Part shown: piece after piece, positions 23,591-36,140 of the stretch | How positions within the stretch are numbered: the first letter of the stretch is position 1 | Layout of the letters: each line of letters begins with the position of its first letter | Origin: Oxytricha trifallax | Taxonomy: Eukaryota; Ciliophora; Spirotrichea; Sporadotrichida; Oxytrichidae | DNA length: 64,000 bases | Assembly (NCBI GenBank): GCA_000711775.1 | Contig: ARYC01000513.1 | Location: 1 to 64,000, forward strand | Reading direction: 5' to 3' | Translations under genes and position numbers: made by a program | Notes under the pieces: model-generated | What the model saw: the letters and a program-made list of their open reading frames with translations, nothing else | What the model was told of the DNA's origin: nothing | Databases searched by the model: none

Positions 23591-25620
23591 ATAACATATG
23601 TAATCTGTGTGTTTACCGTAGTTTACCACGATTAATTTTCATATATAGGGTAAAATACATAGAGTTGAACAGGTTTATCGTATTATTTTTGGTTAAACAC
23701 AGAGAATTTATGATATATTAATTATTTTAAGAGATTATCATATTAATAGAAGAAAAAAATACAAAATAAATAAATAAATTTAAATAAGGTGAATAGTTAT
23801 TTTAATTGACCTGGATGACCGAATTAGTCAAATGATTTGTTATTATTAATTTTAAATAAAAATATATGAAAAATAAATTAGTTTTAAATTTTATAATTAC
23901 AAACAATGACTTAATTGCTTAGCAATCGTATGTTTATCATGCCTTTGTCTAATTTATCACATCAACTGTTCTTACTTCACATAATGTTTTTATCTCTTAT
24001 TGTTATCAGTTGTGTCCTCTTCCTCTAGGCGATCCTAAAATACTTCATCAAGTCTATCTTGTCAAATAGTAACTTGTAACTTTAGTATTTGAACATATCT
24101 GTGAGGTAATTCAAATAACAATTGGCCTCGAATGCCTTTCTATTGATTTCCTTAAGCTAATTTAATGGCATTGAATAGTGGCGATCACTAATAAACAATC
24201 AATAAATTTTAAATGCAAATCTTCATACTTCAATTCTGTTAAATATCCATGGCTTCATATAATCTTTTCAACTTAGCTACCTTATCCTTGCTAAATACAA
24301 GCTTGTCGCTCATTACATCCATAAGTACTATTTGAGGTTAAAAATCTATTGGTATGACATTTAAATTAATGAAAGACTATCTATCATAATGCACATCTAA
24401 CACGAAAATTTGCTTTAGTTTCTAGAGAATATTTGATTTTTCTGTCCTATAGCTAAAAAGAGCATTTCTTCGGATCAATACTGTCTACTATTACTTTGAA
24501 AATTCAACTACAGTTTCGGTATAAACATTTCTTAAACTATTCCTGTGTTGAAACCTTTCATATATTTTACTTCTCGAAATTCAACAAGTCTAAAATTTGT
24601 AATGATTCTAAAACTGGAATTAGATTTCTCTGCAGCATTCCTGATCCAATCAGCATCTTTTAAATTTACTTAATCTGCACTCAATTAATTAGACTTTCAC
24701 CAAATTGTTGTTGTTGATCCAATCCATTTTAATAAAAATTATCAAATTGTGTATTTCACCACATTTGACATACCTGTGAATTCTGCCAACATGTCTTTTT
24801 TTCTTAATTTTTTATGATGGAAGAGAAGAGTTAGCTCTTGATCTAGCAAAACAGTTAAATCTTTATTTGTTTTTTGCAAAACAATCTTGGTCTCCTAAAA
24901 CAAGTATAATCTCGTGATTCGTATCTAAAGAAGCTACATACTCTTTTTCTTAGGTAAATATTAAACTGATTAAGCCTCTTACTTCCACAATACCTGGCTT
25001 ATTGAAATGGTTTTGCAAAGACCTATCAAATGTTAGTCGCATGAAATTTCGATTTATGAAAAAAATGAATAACTAAAATGGTCCGTTTTAATATTTTTTG
25101 CCTTCCACATATTGGTATACGGTGAATTTCTCAATACGATCATCGGATTCTTTAATATTATTTGTCATCATTTCTGAGTATTTAGAATCGTAAGCATAAT
25201 AGCAATCGTAAAATTGATTTAGCTTAGAATTCATTGTGTACAGGAATAATTTATTTCTGTCTCTCTAAATGGAGAGAAAGTTATATTTATAATGCCTTTT
25301 CTTCCATTAAATGAAATAATAAATCTTTTATGATAAATAAACTAATTAAAAGCATAAACTATTTGACCTAAATAAATAAGGCGAACTGTTCAAATCATTT
25401 AAGTAATATATATTTAATATGTATTTATTTATGTATTTAAAATTTTATAAAAATCTCTTAAACTAATTAATTAAATCATAAAACCTCTGTATTTGACCAG
25501 GAAATTATGCTGTTAATCCTATCAATTCCCAGATTACAAAGACTATTAAGTGGACACATAGCACTTCTAAACAATAAAAATAATAACTGTACATACTGTT
25601 TACAAAATCTGATCTTTATG
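23590..25620. mobile_element. Insertion of about 2 kb in LINE E with weak inverted repeats
   Basis: Interrupts LINE E between the RT core and its C-terminal part. The stretches at 23691-23740 (GGTTAAACACAGAGAATTTA) and 25455-25500 (reverse complement CTGGTCAAATACAGAGGTTT) match in inverted orientation, and weaker similarity extends outward. Old terminal inverted repeats fit best. It carries one unrecognised minus-strand gene. Exact ends and target duplication are not resolved. Confidence 0.5.
23950..25234 (-). pseudogene. Unrecognised protein of the 23.6-25.6 kb insertion, frameshifted
   Basis: From ATG at 25234 one frame is open for 194 codons to TGA at 24650, with TAA/TAG as Gln. It begins MNSKLNQFYDCYYAYD and contains FFINRNFMRLTFDRSL and VEVRGLISLIFTQEKEYVA. 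Near 24680 the coding character passes to a second frame (KDADWIRNAAEKSNSSFRII... then FREVKYMKGFNTG). About 24440 it moves to a third (QIFVLDVHYDRQSF, LMDVMSDKLVFSKDKVAKLK) and fades at about 24.15 kb. The whole would be about 350-400 residues with many aromatic and charged residues. I recognise no family and see no Cys-His cluster or DDE block that I can defend. It is probably the element's own protein. Confidence 0.45.
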
Positions 25621-25689
25621 CTAATCTAATTAGTAGCAGTTAGATTTATTTGTATTTATATTTCAATTTTTATTATTAAATTCCCTAAT

Positions 25690-26960
25690 TCAACTCTATT
25701 TTAACTATAGTAAGGTGCTTCAAGGAAATTGTGAAATCCCAAAATCTAAAAATTAAAATTAAGAAGTTTTAATTCCTGAAGGACGTTAAACAATTCAAAG
25801 AGGTCAAAATAATAGGAGTCATTTAGAGAGCATCAAATACTTAGCAATTAATATTAGTCTTAATTCATCAACAATTTTGAAGTAGATATTGAGTGATTAA
25901 AAATAACATACTGAGTTCTACCAGGCATAAACAAATTTATACAATTCTACGATATGTGATACTAATTTGGTGGACTGAATAAGGTACTTATGATTTGTAA
26001 ATTAACGCCATTAGTAGCAGCATAATTTGTAAAGATTGAAGAAATTAATGAATTGAAGAGACCCAAAAAATACTCTCTTTCAAAACACCCAGAGGCATTC
26101 TTAATATAATTCTATAAAATTTAATGTAACTAAAAGGCACTACACTTGCTACATTATCAGAGAGTTAGTTCAAAAGAACATGAAGAAAGTTAAATCGAAA
26201 AGATTGATCATCATGTAAAGCGAAAAAGCAAAAAACAAGTTCAAAATAACAAAATAGAACTTACTATAAAGCAAAAGTTATCTATAACTAATGATAAAAT
26301 GAATATCAATGATGGCAATAAGCTAGAATTAATCAATAGTGAATTATGGAATGAGACATTATTGTTTTATCTACAGAAGTTACGAAGCAATCAAACAAGC
26401 ATGAGACCCAACAAGATATTCTAAAATACTTAGAGAAAAATAACAATTAGATCTAAATAGCAAATAGTAAATTTAAATTATAGAAAATAAGATTTGGCTT
26501 TATAATAGTATTGGAGCCCTGAAGAGAGGTAGCCACTGAGCGATGAAAACGTTCTGAATAACATACATAAAAAAACTAAGGACTGAAGACTATCATCAAG
26601 TTGGAATGAAATATTGATCAAATCCTGATGTTCAAATAATAAATTAAAAAGAATATGAAGAGAGAGAAGAACTAGATAGCTACAAGAAGATAACCAACCA
26701 ATAAATAAAAAAACTTAAACACAATAATTACGATATGGATGAAAGAGAAAGAGCAAATACAAACATGAAGGCTTAAAAAATTATTAAAAGCTAGTTTCCA
26801 ACAAGAGGTTCAACCATTCCAAACGACAAGGAAATTTAAAGTAGCAAGGGAAACAAATGGAGAAGGAATCAAAGATGGATAATAAGAGACACTAGCTTCA
26901 ATGAATATAAAATACATAAAGTGATAGAGACAGTGTAATAAATTACAACCAAGATGCATC
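25690..26960 (+). mobile_element. LINE E, C-terminal part (plus strand)
   Basis: Coding-like sequence resuming after the 2-kb insertion: FLKDVKQFKEVKIIGV (about 25770-25820), then ILRYVILIWW (about 25940-25970), which fits the post-catalytic part of a LINE RT. A Lys/Asn-rich tail runs to about 26.96 kb. Decayed. Confidence 0.55.
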
Positions 26961-28650
26961 ATCTCAAAACTTGATTTATATTTACCAACTTACCTAAAGT
27001 TATTATCTATCGATCTCTATACATATATTTATATTATGAAGTTTATATTCTTATGCAACAGGCATTCCCTGTAATACTATGTATTATAATTTATATATCA
27101 GATATATGATATAATTTTAAGATAATTCCAAGATCATGATATTTGTATGATTAAAAAGAATAACCAACCTTCATGTGTTACTTAATCATCTGTCAATATG
27201 TCTCTATGATTTTACAATACTTTAGAGAACCTTTTGAATCGTATTTTCCTTTACTTAGGTGTGGTATTGTAGATATACTATACCTTGAGCTCGCGTTCTT
27301 AGTCACTGTTACACTCATTCTCTGATTTAATGATAAAATTAATTTGTAACTCAGTTGTCTTTGGTAGAACGTAGGGGTAGTTTTTGTTTAATATATATAA
27401 AAAGATCAATTTAGGGACTATTGATAGTTTTTCAGCAAATGTTCTTTTGTCGTCACCTCAAACTTCTTACAGTTGTAAACGTTTGCTTTCTTGCTCAAAT
27501 AAAAATACAAAATGATCAAATATTATTATGATATTTCTAGTTAAATTATGATGCTGGTATATTCGGAAAAGTAAATTAAAATTTTCCTCGTTATACAACG
27601 TTTTCCTAAAATGATCCTGTTGAGCTAATCAAATAGCCTATGACAACTATTGATTAATGTTAATTTTGAAAGATCTCATAATTCATTAAATGAATAAATA
27701 GTTCACTTCTTGTCTCAACTGGACTAAAAGATAATACTAAAATAAATACATTAAAAAAATTTAGATTTATAAGTAAATTTACAATGAATAGTCTGACATA
27801 TTTAACTAGATTCTCTTTCAATCTTTAAGAATTAACAATCAAGTGAAATTTCAAATTTATCTTGCATATAGAGCTATTGTATCACAGAGAATTTTGACAA
27901 TATTATATTACTTTTATTTATCTTTTAAAAATAATGTATTTAAACCAGTCACAACATTCTTGAAATTATTTTCCTATGAGACCATACTGGATTTGTAGTT
28001 GCCTTTTTATGGAGAAAATTGATTAATCTTTAGTGTTTTTTTTACTCTTTTTTTACAAGTATAATTACTAGTTCTATTGTAACTATTGCTAATTGTACTG
28101 TTAATATAATAATCTTTCAGATATTAACTAATCATTCTGCAATCTCATTGAGTTACCAGTTCATTCTCTTTCCCCTTTCATTATTTCAAATGATAAGTTT
28201 ATATTTATCGATCTATGCTTATATTTCATAATTTCAATAGAAATAGAGTAAACAATAAAGTAGACGATAGTAATATTTAATTTAAATGAACTTTTTGTTT
28301 TATTGTCCCATTGAAATTTTTATTTCGTAAAAAGCTACTGAAAAAGTTAAATTTATTTGAATTTAAAATGAAACTGTAGATTTTTAATTGGTTTGGCAAA
28401 TTAGCATCTCAATTAAATAGAATTTTCAATAATAATATAGAAATAGATCCGAATAATTTACAATTATTATTCAATTAAATATGGACTTGACAGTTCTTTG
28501 TATAACACAATATTATTTTCATTTCATTTATTAAATCATTGATGAATATTTCTGTTAAATGATATTTATTAGTATTGTTGAGTAGATATATTCATGTTGC
28601 AATGATATATTTTGATTATAGATAGATAATAACTAAAAGAGAGAATAATT
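26960..28650. other. AT-rich DNA without recognised gene
   Basis: No convincing coding sequence on either strand. A stretch at 27180-27500 has somewhat higher GC but gives no recognisable protein. Confidence 0.55.
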
Positions 28651-29754
28651 TAATCAAACTCCTTATTAAACTGCGTGAAATAAATGCTTTAAATTTAATT
28701 CATTACAAAATCTTAACTGTCATTTCTTGTCTCATTCTTTCCTAGGTTTTTACTTATTCACGTCTATAGCTGAATATTTTCTTTACCCATCGTTGCAGTC
28801 CCCTTCTATCTCGCCTAGCTCTCCAATCTTTATAACTTCTTTCCTAGTAAAGGATGTTTTGATCTTTGGATGAGTTTCGGTTTGCTAGTTCCTACTCCTC
28901 TGCAATCTTTTTGGTTGAAAAGATAACTTTCTACTTCTACAATTTCCTTTTGATTGGGTTAGTCTTGATTTCATTCATCTTTGAGATCCTTTAATTTGAA
29001 TTTAAATTAATAGCAGTTTTAAATACTTGAAGGTAAACTAAATACTAAATTAATACTTTGCGATAATTAACCCGAGTTATAAATCAGAAGAAATCAGATC
29101 TTACGAACATGTGGTAAATTGAGGTTCTCAGCTTTTTACTATTTAATTTCAGTTTCCTTCACTTACTGCTGATGTCCAATGTTCTCCTCCTAGTGGACTA
29201 TTGCTTTTTTATGTTTCTTAGCTTCCTCTAGTTTATTTTTCTCAGAATCTTCAAAGATTCCTTTAACTGCATTCTCCCCTCTCCTCTCTTGTAAATGCTT
29301 CATTTTATTTGTAAAGAAGAGATCTTCCACTTTTGGGACTTTCTCGACTAGTTACCCAAATATGCCCTCGCATACTTTAAACTCTTACTCTATCTACCTC
29401 TTGATTCCTCTCTTATTACTATGTCAACCCACTAATCGTTTTAGAAGTTGAATTCACAAGTTCCTGAGCTACCCCATCTCTTCGTTAGTCAGCTGTCATA
29501 TTTTGTCATTAATCTTCTCTATATTACTCACAATCTCTTAGTTGGTCAGTGCAACTCTTGATCTACTGATCTCAACTTTCATGAAGCCCATTTCCATGTT
29601 TAAAATAACATAGTCTCTTTGCATATTTATCAAGTCTTTTGCAAAGATTTGAAATATCGGCTCTCTTGGTATCTCTGATCATGATGTTTTTTAAATAAGA
29701 TAAAGTGAATTACAAGATTAATTTTTAATTAATCAAATATGAATATTACAAATA

Positions 29755-29819
<65 letters not shown>

Positions 29820-30770
29820 CTTAAAGTTTTGCCTGTCATCTTTGTATTGTCCTTCATATTTTATTCTATCTTTATTAGTGAAATCTCTATCATCTTGGTC
29901 TTTAACTACAATTAAATTTCTGATTAGCCCCGATACCGGTCTTACCAGGGGCAACTCCTTTAAAAATTAAATGTTATATATATATTTATGGTAACTTAAA
30001 TTATTAATGAATAACACAGAGGATTCTGGTCAGATATTTTGTCATTATTATTTATAAAGTTTTATTATTTAAAACAATTTACTTTATTTAAAAAATTTCA
30101 TGAATGCTAGGTGGTTCATTTTAGAAGTGCCAGTATGCAGCAATTCTCGGGGCTCGTCACTAAGTTTGTTTTGACCATGCTTTCTAGCTTGTTAATCTTG
30201 AAATCATTACCTAATGTCTCTGAAACAAGTTTATTTAATTTCCTAGATGTTTTTGTATAAGCGAGAAACTACCCATTGCTCTCCTAGTGTCGTATTTCTT
30301 AAAGGTTTTTGTTCCTCTCTTAATCTTTAGGACCATCCAGTTCTAACAGTTCTTCATATTGCCATGGTAACTAGTGAGATAATTACTCCTTCCACAGACT
30401 CTGCGTCTCTCCAGAACCTGCCGTTACCTATTTTTCAGCTCGAGGGTCCGATGATCTTCTCTAGCGATTGAATCCCCTTGTCGAACACGACAATTGGTGC
30501 ATTATAAAAAATCTAAGCTTATTTTTATTGAAAAGAGCTTCTTAGATCTACTTTGCTGTTGTTTCGACTGTTTCTTCTTAAATATAGTTCCCTGGGATCA
30601 GATCAAAATGTTTGCACTATTGGTTTATTTCTTTCCAGTGCTCATGATGTTTCTCTAACTACAAGTCACTCTTTTTCAATCCTCTCTCTTCTTCGCTGTT
30701 TGCCTATTGTCGTACTCTCTAACCAATGCCTTCTCAAACTAAGCTCTTGTGCTTAGGCACCAAACTATAA
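28650..30770 (-). pseudogene. Unrecognised coding-like region in three blocks, minus strand
   Basis: Three GC-richer, protein-like blocks read right to left, separated by AT-rich gaps. Block 1 (about 30770-30120) has more than one frame free of TGA; one contains CTNCRVRQGDSIARED and KIKRGTKTFKKYDTRRAMGS. Block 2 (about 29690-29130) reads MGFMKVEISRSRVALTNQEI and later EEAKKHKKA, charged and coiled-coil-like, with several in-frame TGAs. Block 3 (about 29010-28650) reads KEIVEVESYLFNQKDCRG and so on. The layout could be macronuclear-destined segments separated by internal eliminated sequences, or an old LINE ORF1. I could not find convincing pointer repeats at the block edges. No function assigned. 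Confidence 0.35.
29754..29813. repeat. (TA)n microsatellite
   Basis: Nearly pure TA run with one TTA interruption, in the AT-rich gap between blocks 1 and 2 of the 28.65-30.77 kb region. Confidence 0.97.
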
Positions 30771-31324
30771 TATTATTGGAGCTAGTAAAAATTGCATAAA
30801 TATCGGATTGGAGGAATAAATAAAGCAATAATAAGTTACACAGAACTATATAATTTTAATTTTAAGTATTTTAAATTAGTTTATTAATAACATAAATAAA
30901 ATAAATTAAAAATCAAAGTTTTTTTCAACGCTATTACTATAAATTATTTATTTCATTAATTAACTATTAAAAATTAATGCAATATTAATTAAAAATATAT
31001 AACTTGAAATAATAAGAATAAGTATTTTATGATAAACTAAAGTTAATATAATTAAAAAGTCTAAACCTTTTTAAATCATTTAATATGAAATTTAACTATC
31101 AGGTTTTCAATAATTGAAAACTATAAAAATAAACTTAAAATATTTTTGTAAAAAATAATAGATTATTATGAATAAACTAAAAAGACTAGATATGGCACAC
31201 CATTTTGGGTAAGATGAAGTAATATATACAATCATTTCATAAATTTATATCAACACTTAATATTACATAATAAGTTAATCTAAGCAAATATTATTAATAA
31301 ATTTAAACATAAATGTCAAATAAT

Positions 31325-31370
31325 GTAAGGCAATCGAGAAAAGCTCGATTAAATTTCTCGACTGCCTTAC
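31325..31370. repeat. 17-bp stem hairpin in AT-rich spacer
   Basis: GTAAGGCAATCGAGAAA (31325-31341) pairs with TTTCTCGACTGCCTTAC (31354-31370) with one mismatch and a 12-nt loop. It is markedly richer in G+C than the surrounding 30780-31440 interval, which holds nothing else I can support. It resembles the GC-rich hairpins of the foldback at 57.0-57.5 kb in form, not in sequence. Confidence 0.85.
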
Positions 31371-31439
31371 TTATTTAAAATAAAGTATAAATATTATGAT
31401 AAATTATTAAATATATATTATAAAATTGAATAACTTTAT

Positions 31440-33770
31440 TGTTTCTTATAATTCGCTATATATTTATAATGTTTTACAAGTCAATCCTTTCTTGGAGAAT
31501 ATTATTTTGTCAAATCCTAAGCAAGTTCTTTTTGACAAGTCGATAATTCTCTTGAATTTTATCTAGTCCCGTTTATGCATTCTGATCCAAACCCTCATGT
31601 TTGTCAAATTAAGTCCTCTATCTTTTGGATTTGTTTATCTTCTTGCTTGGGTTTGATTTCTCAATTTTCAATCTGCTTTTTAACCCATCCGCTTGTTAAG
31701 AGGAACTTTATGACTATCTTCGTTATTAATTCCTAAAGCCTCCTGGTCTCTACTTCTATCTCTATGGTTGTTTGTCATACTTCTAACTGCTGGTATTTCT
31801 ATTTCTTTAATTGTATTTATTCTCTTCCTCTTACAGATCACTAAAACTTGATTAGTTCATTATTATATTTTTTTTACTTTATTTTTTCTAAGTAATTATA
31901 TTTTTATAATTCTCTGTTCCACTTTATCAAAGCACTCTAAATCCTTAAAAAATTAAATATTTAATTCTTTTGTCAATTGATTTTAGTTTTGTCAAATCAA
32001 ATTACTCTTCTTTATTTTTTGATAATAGCCACTTTAAAAATATTTTTTTATTGCTGGTAGTACTCGAGGTTTCTAGTTGTCTTATTTTCTAGTCTAGCCA
32101 TATAATATTGGCCATGATTTTTATTTATATGTGTCATTCCAAGTCAAAAGTATATTCTCTCTTATTAATTTTGAGAATCTAGTGGGTTCCATGCTGAGTT
32201 TATTAGCACACAGTTCATCATATGATTTTTATCCATCAGGACCTTGTGTACACTACTGTAATGGCTCATGCTGTAATTGATTATAGTTTCCCTTTAATAA
32301 TTGCAATAAAAGTATCAATGACGTTTTTTGATAGAAATATATTTTTTTTTCTATTTTTTATAGTTTATTCCCTTTTAATTTGATCTCTTCTTTCTCTCGT
32401 TTAGGTCTCATGAATTACTCAATGTTTAGGTTAATCTTTTCATGTTCTTATAAACCAAGTCCCTTAATAATTCACTAGAGTTAGTTTCTTTTAGTTAGGT
32501 GACATTCCTTAGTATTTTATTCGGTATGTCCCTTCAGAGTTCTGAGAGTAATTAATTTCAGTTAGAGTTCCATCTTCTCAATTTCTTCCATTTGAAGTAT
32601 TTTGCTGTGACTAGTTGCGTATATTTACATCCATTAATAATCTTATATGAGCCATCATTATTATGTCGCTAATGGTGCGATTGTTGGAGCTCGTCAATTT
32701 AGAGTAAAATTCTGTTTTTTTATTAATCTCATTCCACGTGTTTTTCAGTAAGTTTTGAGTCTTCAATCATATGTTTAATCCTTAGATATTATGTTTCCTG
32801 CACATTCCTGATTCCTTATATCTGAAATTCAAATTTCCAAAGTTTCAAGCATCTTTTAGAATACTCTCTTCTTCGTGTTTAGTTTTAAGTTACGTGACTT
32901 TGTATTTCTCTAAAAAATTCTATTACCCTTTTAATCTATAAGGGGTCTATTAAGTTCATTATTATAAAATCATCAGTAAATGCTATTAGTTTGCCATATT
33001 TAATTAGGGATTTTAGTTCTTTCTTGGAAAAAGAGCATGTTGAAGGTAAAAGTTGAATTACATAGGCGACAATCAGCTTCCTTGTGCTACCTACCTCTTG
33101 TTTTATAATTATCTCGTATTCTTCATAAGTAATTTTGTTATTTATGTATAGTGTTTAAATGAGTTTGATTTTTTCAGCATCTTTTTTACTACCAACTCTT
33201 CCTCTATGTATTAGGATTAGTTTATCTTTCCAGACCTAGTCATATGCTTTTTTAAATCTATTAGTGGGTAGGTCTCTCTTTTATTTCTCTTTTTCCTGAT
33301 GTTTTAATGTGCTTGAGGAGCCTTATTAGATTAGTGTGAGAGCTTATACTTTCTTTAAAGCCATTTTGGTAATTTCCTGTCTGTAATAACTCACTCTTGT
33401 TTTAATTGATTATTTTGATAATAGCTTTCTCTAAAATTTTCCCTAAATGTGAGTTGACTACTATTGGTCTTGCTATGCTAGCTTCAGGGCAAGATTCATT
33501 TTTGTGTTTGCTTAAAAGAATCTACCTTCCCTCTATAATGTTTTAGGGGATCTGTTTCTCGTTAAGCAAGTAGGTTATTTTTTGCAGATAGTTTCTCTCA
33601 ATTTTATAGACTTGCCCACCATATTTTATCGAATCCATCCGGTCCTAATGCTTTATTGAAGTTGCATTCTTATATACTTTGTTCGATTTCCAATTCCTTT
33701 AAAAAATCTCTCTGATTCTTGCAAGTCAAGCTTAATTTTTTTTATTCTAGTTAAATTAGATGCAAAGTTT
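31440..33770 (-). mobile_element. LINE B, reverse-transcriptase half (minus strand)
   Basis: Decayed LINE RT. The catalytic box is close to intact at about 32995-32960 (LIAFTDDFIIMN). A VWKDKL-like motif-A tail lies at about 33240-33220, and the N-terminal RT block lies at about 33650-33620. Frame changes and TGAs throughout. Same family and direction as LINEs A, C and D. The endonuclease half starts at about 34.5 kb. Confidence 0.75.
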
Positions 33771-34500
33771 AATTATTTTAGAACTTCATATACATTATTC
33801 AGTCATTTTATTGAATAGTTGGAACTAAAATTAATTAAATTTTAAGTTAAGAATATTAATAACTTTAAATATAATTTTAAAACAATAACAACCTTTTTTA
33901 ACTATAATTGTATTAGTTTTCATGTTCAAATTTAAATATGTTTTTCTTTACTTTACTTTAAATCACTATATTATATAAATGTTATTAATTTTATTAATTT
34001 TAATAAATTCCCATTCTGAATTGATTAAGGATTCTTGATTCTGAATTTTTAATTATTTACAAATTCTGCATAGATTTTTACGTTTTTATCAGGAACATTT
34101 TTGATTCCTGAGTTAATTGATTGGATAGTGTTTTAACCACAAATTAATTAATTTTTAGGTCTATATATAACACAGTCTATGATAAATTGATAATTACTTA
34201 TTCTAAATCTATAAATAAGCATAAATTTAAAAGGATTAAGCATTTACAACAATGTTAATACTAATGAAATCAAAGTATATATTTTCAAATTATTTATAAG
34301 AAAAAGTCTATATTATATTATGTGAAAATTGTGAAATTTGATTACAAATTTTAAGCAATAATAAATCAACTTAAACTTATTATTTAATCATCAATTTATA
34401 TATAGAATTAATGCATCAACATTTGAATAGTTAGTGATACATCACATACTTTTGATGCATCATCAAATATTATTATAATTCTTAATAAAATACTTTGAGA
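33770..34500. other. AT-rich interval between RT and EN halves of LINE B
   Basis: About 730 bp of very AT-rich DNA with no coding character, splitting LINE B at the same inter-domain position where LINEs A, C and D carry other insertions. Inverted repeats are not obvious. Confidence 0.5.
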
Positions 34501-36140
34501 GATTATAACAGAAATTCGATTGATTGATTACTATGTCTTTTGTTTTCTATTAATCTTTTGTGCTCTCTTTTGTCTTTAATAATTTAGCTGTAGAACACTA
34601 CGACTCTTTTCTAATATTTTCTCATGCTTCAACATTTCCATCATTAATCGTTAGTTCTAAATTTGTTATGAATCCTTTTAGCTCTTTGTTAGACTTTTCA
34701 CCATTAATAAGAATCCCTTCAAGTCATTCTTGTCCAAGCAATGCTTAAAGTCATTTATTGCTTTCTTCCATTTTATTAAAAACTCTTAGAATATATTAGT
34801 CTGGTTTGACCAATTCCTGCTTTTGCCCCATTTTGGTGGTTATTGGTACAAATTTTTCACTCATATTTGCTTTTTTATTTGTCTACGAAGCAATTCTATA
34901 TCCGATTGTCAAGATAATTTAGTATAAGCCCTCAACCTTCCTCAATAAACGTTTTCCACCAATGCTTTCTGATATCTGTTGTTCTACTTGTCCTCTCCCT
35001 GTTCGTTAGTTTTAAGATGTCATCTTGGTATTTTATTCTGAGATTTACTTAAGCTAGGTTGTGATCAATTAGTCTAAATTGGCATGAATCCCAGAAAGAA
35101 GGTTGAATAAGTCTATTCCCAAAGGTGAGGAAAAACACACAAAAGTAACGAACATGACTATAAATTTTCAGAAATGCAGAATTTATTTTATCTTTTCTCC
35201 AAATCTTTTATGTGAAAGTTGAAGACTCCCATCATTATTATTTTTTTGATTCTGAAATTTTTATATCAGATATTTAATCATGAGCACCAGCCTATTCTGT
35301 AGTTCCTTTCCTTCTTCGTTCCACTTTGGGGGTATATATGCTGTTAAAATGTGAAGTGTATATCCATCCATGTTCAGGATGTTTCACGTTATGAATTGTC
35401 TTAGCGTTTTTACTGTTCTTATTTCTTACTTTCCACTATTTAATACAAGAACTCCTCCATTTCTTGCTAATTACGTTTGTGCTAATTTTTATTGTTGACT
35501 GCAATCAATTTTTAGAGTCTCATGTCTAACAGTCCTATGAAATCAGAGATTTTGACTTCGATTACTTCATCAGTTATTTTATTGATATTCTAGTTCAGTC
35601 CTCTACAGGTATAATCTAGGTTCAATCCTCTTCGTATTTACTTGTTTCTTGTTGTTAATAACCTATTCTCTACACTTTTTTTCACAATCTTTCTGCGAAT
35701 CTCTCATTTCGTCTAGCCTATCCTTCAGCTTTTTTAACTAGTTAATAAAATTCAAGCTGTTATTTATTGTCAATCTTGACCTATAATTTGCTAAAGCTTC
35801 TCCGAATGTTTTATTCTAACTAAACAATCAGGTTTTAAAATGAAAAATTTTATAAATTTAATTTTGAATTTTCACCAATATTTACTGGGATAAAGGTTTC
35901 TCCTTTTGTCCAATTGTTTTCTGCGTAACATTGATAATTTTCTCCTCCTATTTTTCAGCTATATTTAATTGTTAAGGATTTCTCTTTTTATAATTAATTA
36001 TTTTATTTGAATTTTAAATTATTATTAATATTTCTCTTTTAATTTCCTTTATTAAATTTTTAACATTTCTCTTAATTCTCAAATTTTTATTCTCAACATC
36101 TTAGTTTTCTATTCTGAATATTCGACCTAGGCTTTCATAA
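34500..36140 (-). mobile_element. LINE B, endonuclease half and N-terminal region (minus strand)
   Basis: EEP endonuclease remnant. The core block reads IIMMGVFNFHIKDL at about 35245-35205, with GVFN for GDFN. The N-terminal part at about 35820-35670 reads FGEALANYRSRLTINNSLNF and continues QLKKLKDRLDEMRDSQKD, a charged coiled-coil-like stretch that precedes the nuclease. Its upstream end abuts the 3' end of LINE C at about 36.14 kb, head to tail. Confidence 0.7.
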
